A program made the position numbers and the translations under genes. The notes under the pieces are model-generated. The model was not told the DNA's origin, ran no database searches, and saw nothing but the letters and a program-made list of their open reading frames with translations. From the NCBI RefSeq assembly GCF_018986435.1, contig NZ_JAHMIN010000014.1:25142-60269 (forward strand): DNA of 35,128 nucleotides, written 5' to 3'. Positions 34,777-35,128 of this stretch are shown here, in pieces. The DNA is from Hahella sp. HN01 (lineage in GTDB: Bacteria; Pseudomonadota; Gammaproteobacteria; Pseudomonadales; Oleiphilaceae). Position 1 is the first letter of the stretch. Each line of letters starts with the position of its first letter.

Positions 34777-35128
34777 CTTTGGTCTCCTACCGGTTTACTT
34801 TGAGATAAGGAACCCAGTTCCTTGCCTTGATTGCGCCCTCAAGATACGTGCAAAAATTAGAATAATCATACTAATCCAGGCCCCTTAAACAGGGGCTGAA
34901 AGGCAATTTGATCTACCTCAGAAAACGCTGAAAAAAATCCATTTACACTAGGATTGTCGCCGTTTCAGCGCGGACACGATCCCATTAGCTATACTTTTTA
35001 AGACATTGCCGTTTATCAAAAACACTGCGCGCCCTTGATGAATATGACAGTTCTATTCCGCCCTCATAATGGCGATAGCTCCAACCCGTTTCACGCCTTT
35101 TTGAAGCGGCGTTGAGCGGCTCATCCCC
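34777..35128. other. Upstream region of the phasin gene, no gene seen
   Basis: 352 bases to the window edge. It holds a perfect palindrome AAGGAAC-CCA-GTTCCTT (34807-34823) 31 bases before the phasin start, a possible operator or leader hairpin, and a second stem GCCCC-N7-GGGGC near 34880-34896. A 25-codon frame from ATG 35038 has no ribosome site and is probably not a gene. Confidence 0.4.

Overview
The window looks like chromosome from a marine gammaproteobacterium of the Oceanospirillales type. Hahella or a close relative is my best guess, from GC content, protein flavour and gene order; I could not run a search. Much of it follows a backbone I know from Pseudomonas aeruginosa: an HDOD gene, recG, oxyR, ridA, spoT, rpoZ, gmk, yicC, rph, crc, pyrE and a DUF4124 gene. 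There are no tRNA or rRNA genes, insertion sequences, phage genes or CRISPR arrays that I can see.

Region by region: 1-4250 holds a chemoreceptor, a 35-codon gene that is essentially a bare PEP-CTERM sorting signal, a secreted M23 peptidase and an RMD1/DUF155 membrane protein. 4284-6552 is the ergothioneine pair egtD-egtB. 6973-8130 holds three small proteins of unknown function and a perfect CRP-type palindrome. 8360-17968 is backbone: HDOD protein, RecG, OxyR with both redox cysteines, an SDR protein, RidA, SpoT, omega subunit and guanylate kinase.

About 18.0-28.6 kb separates gmk from yicC, which are neighbours in Pseudomonas, so this block looks like an insertion. Most of it is a catabolic cluster: a LysR regulator and, on the opposite strand, an ethanolamine-type permease, a gamma-glutamyl-amine ligase of the glutamine synthetase fold, an aldehyde dehydrogenase, an iron-type alcohol dehydrogenase and a class I glutamine amidotransferase. 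Together they fit a route in which ethanolamine (or another amino alcohol) is imported, capped with glutamate, oxidised from alcohol to aldehyde to acid, and released as an amino acid (glycine from ethanolamine) plus glutamate. This avoids both the EutBC ammonia lyase and a microcompartment. The block also carries an HExxH protein, a ZapE-type ATPase and an AT-richer GIY-YIG/DUF4357 gene.

28.7-35.1 kb returns to backbone: yicC, a duplicated tautomerase-fold protein, rph, a Crc-like protein with degraded nuclease residues, pyrE, a TauE/SafE permease, a DUF4124 coiled-coil protein and a phasin-like protein. The main candidates for something under-described are the bare PEP-CTERM gene with a possible sigma-54 promoter, and the gamma-glutamyl amino-alcohol pathway with its array of AGTTAACCAAC repeats.
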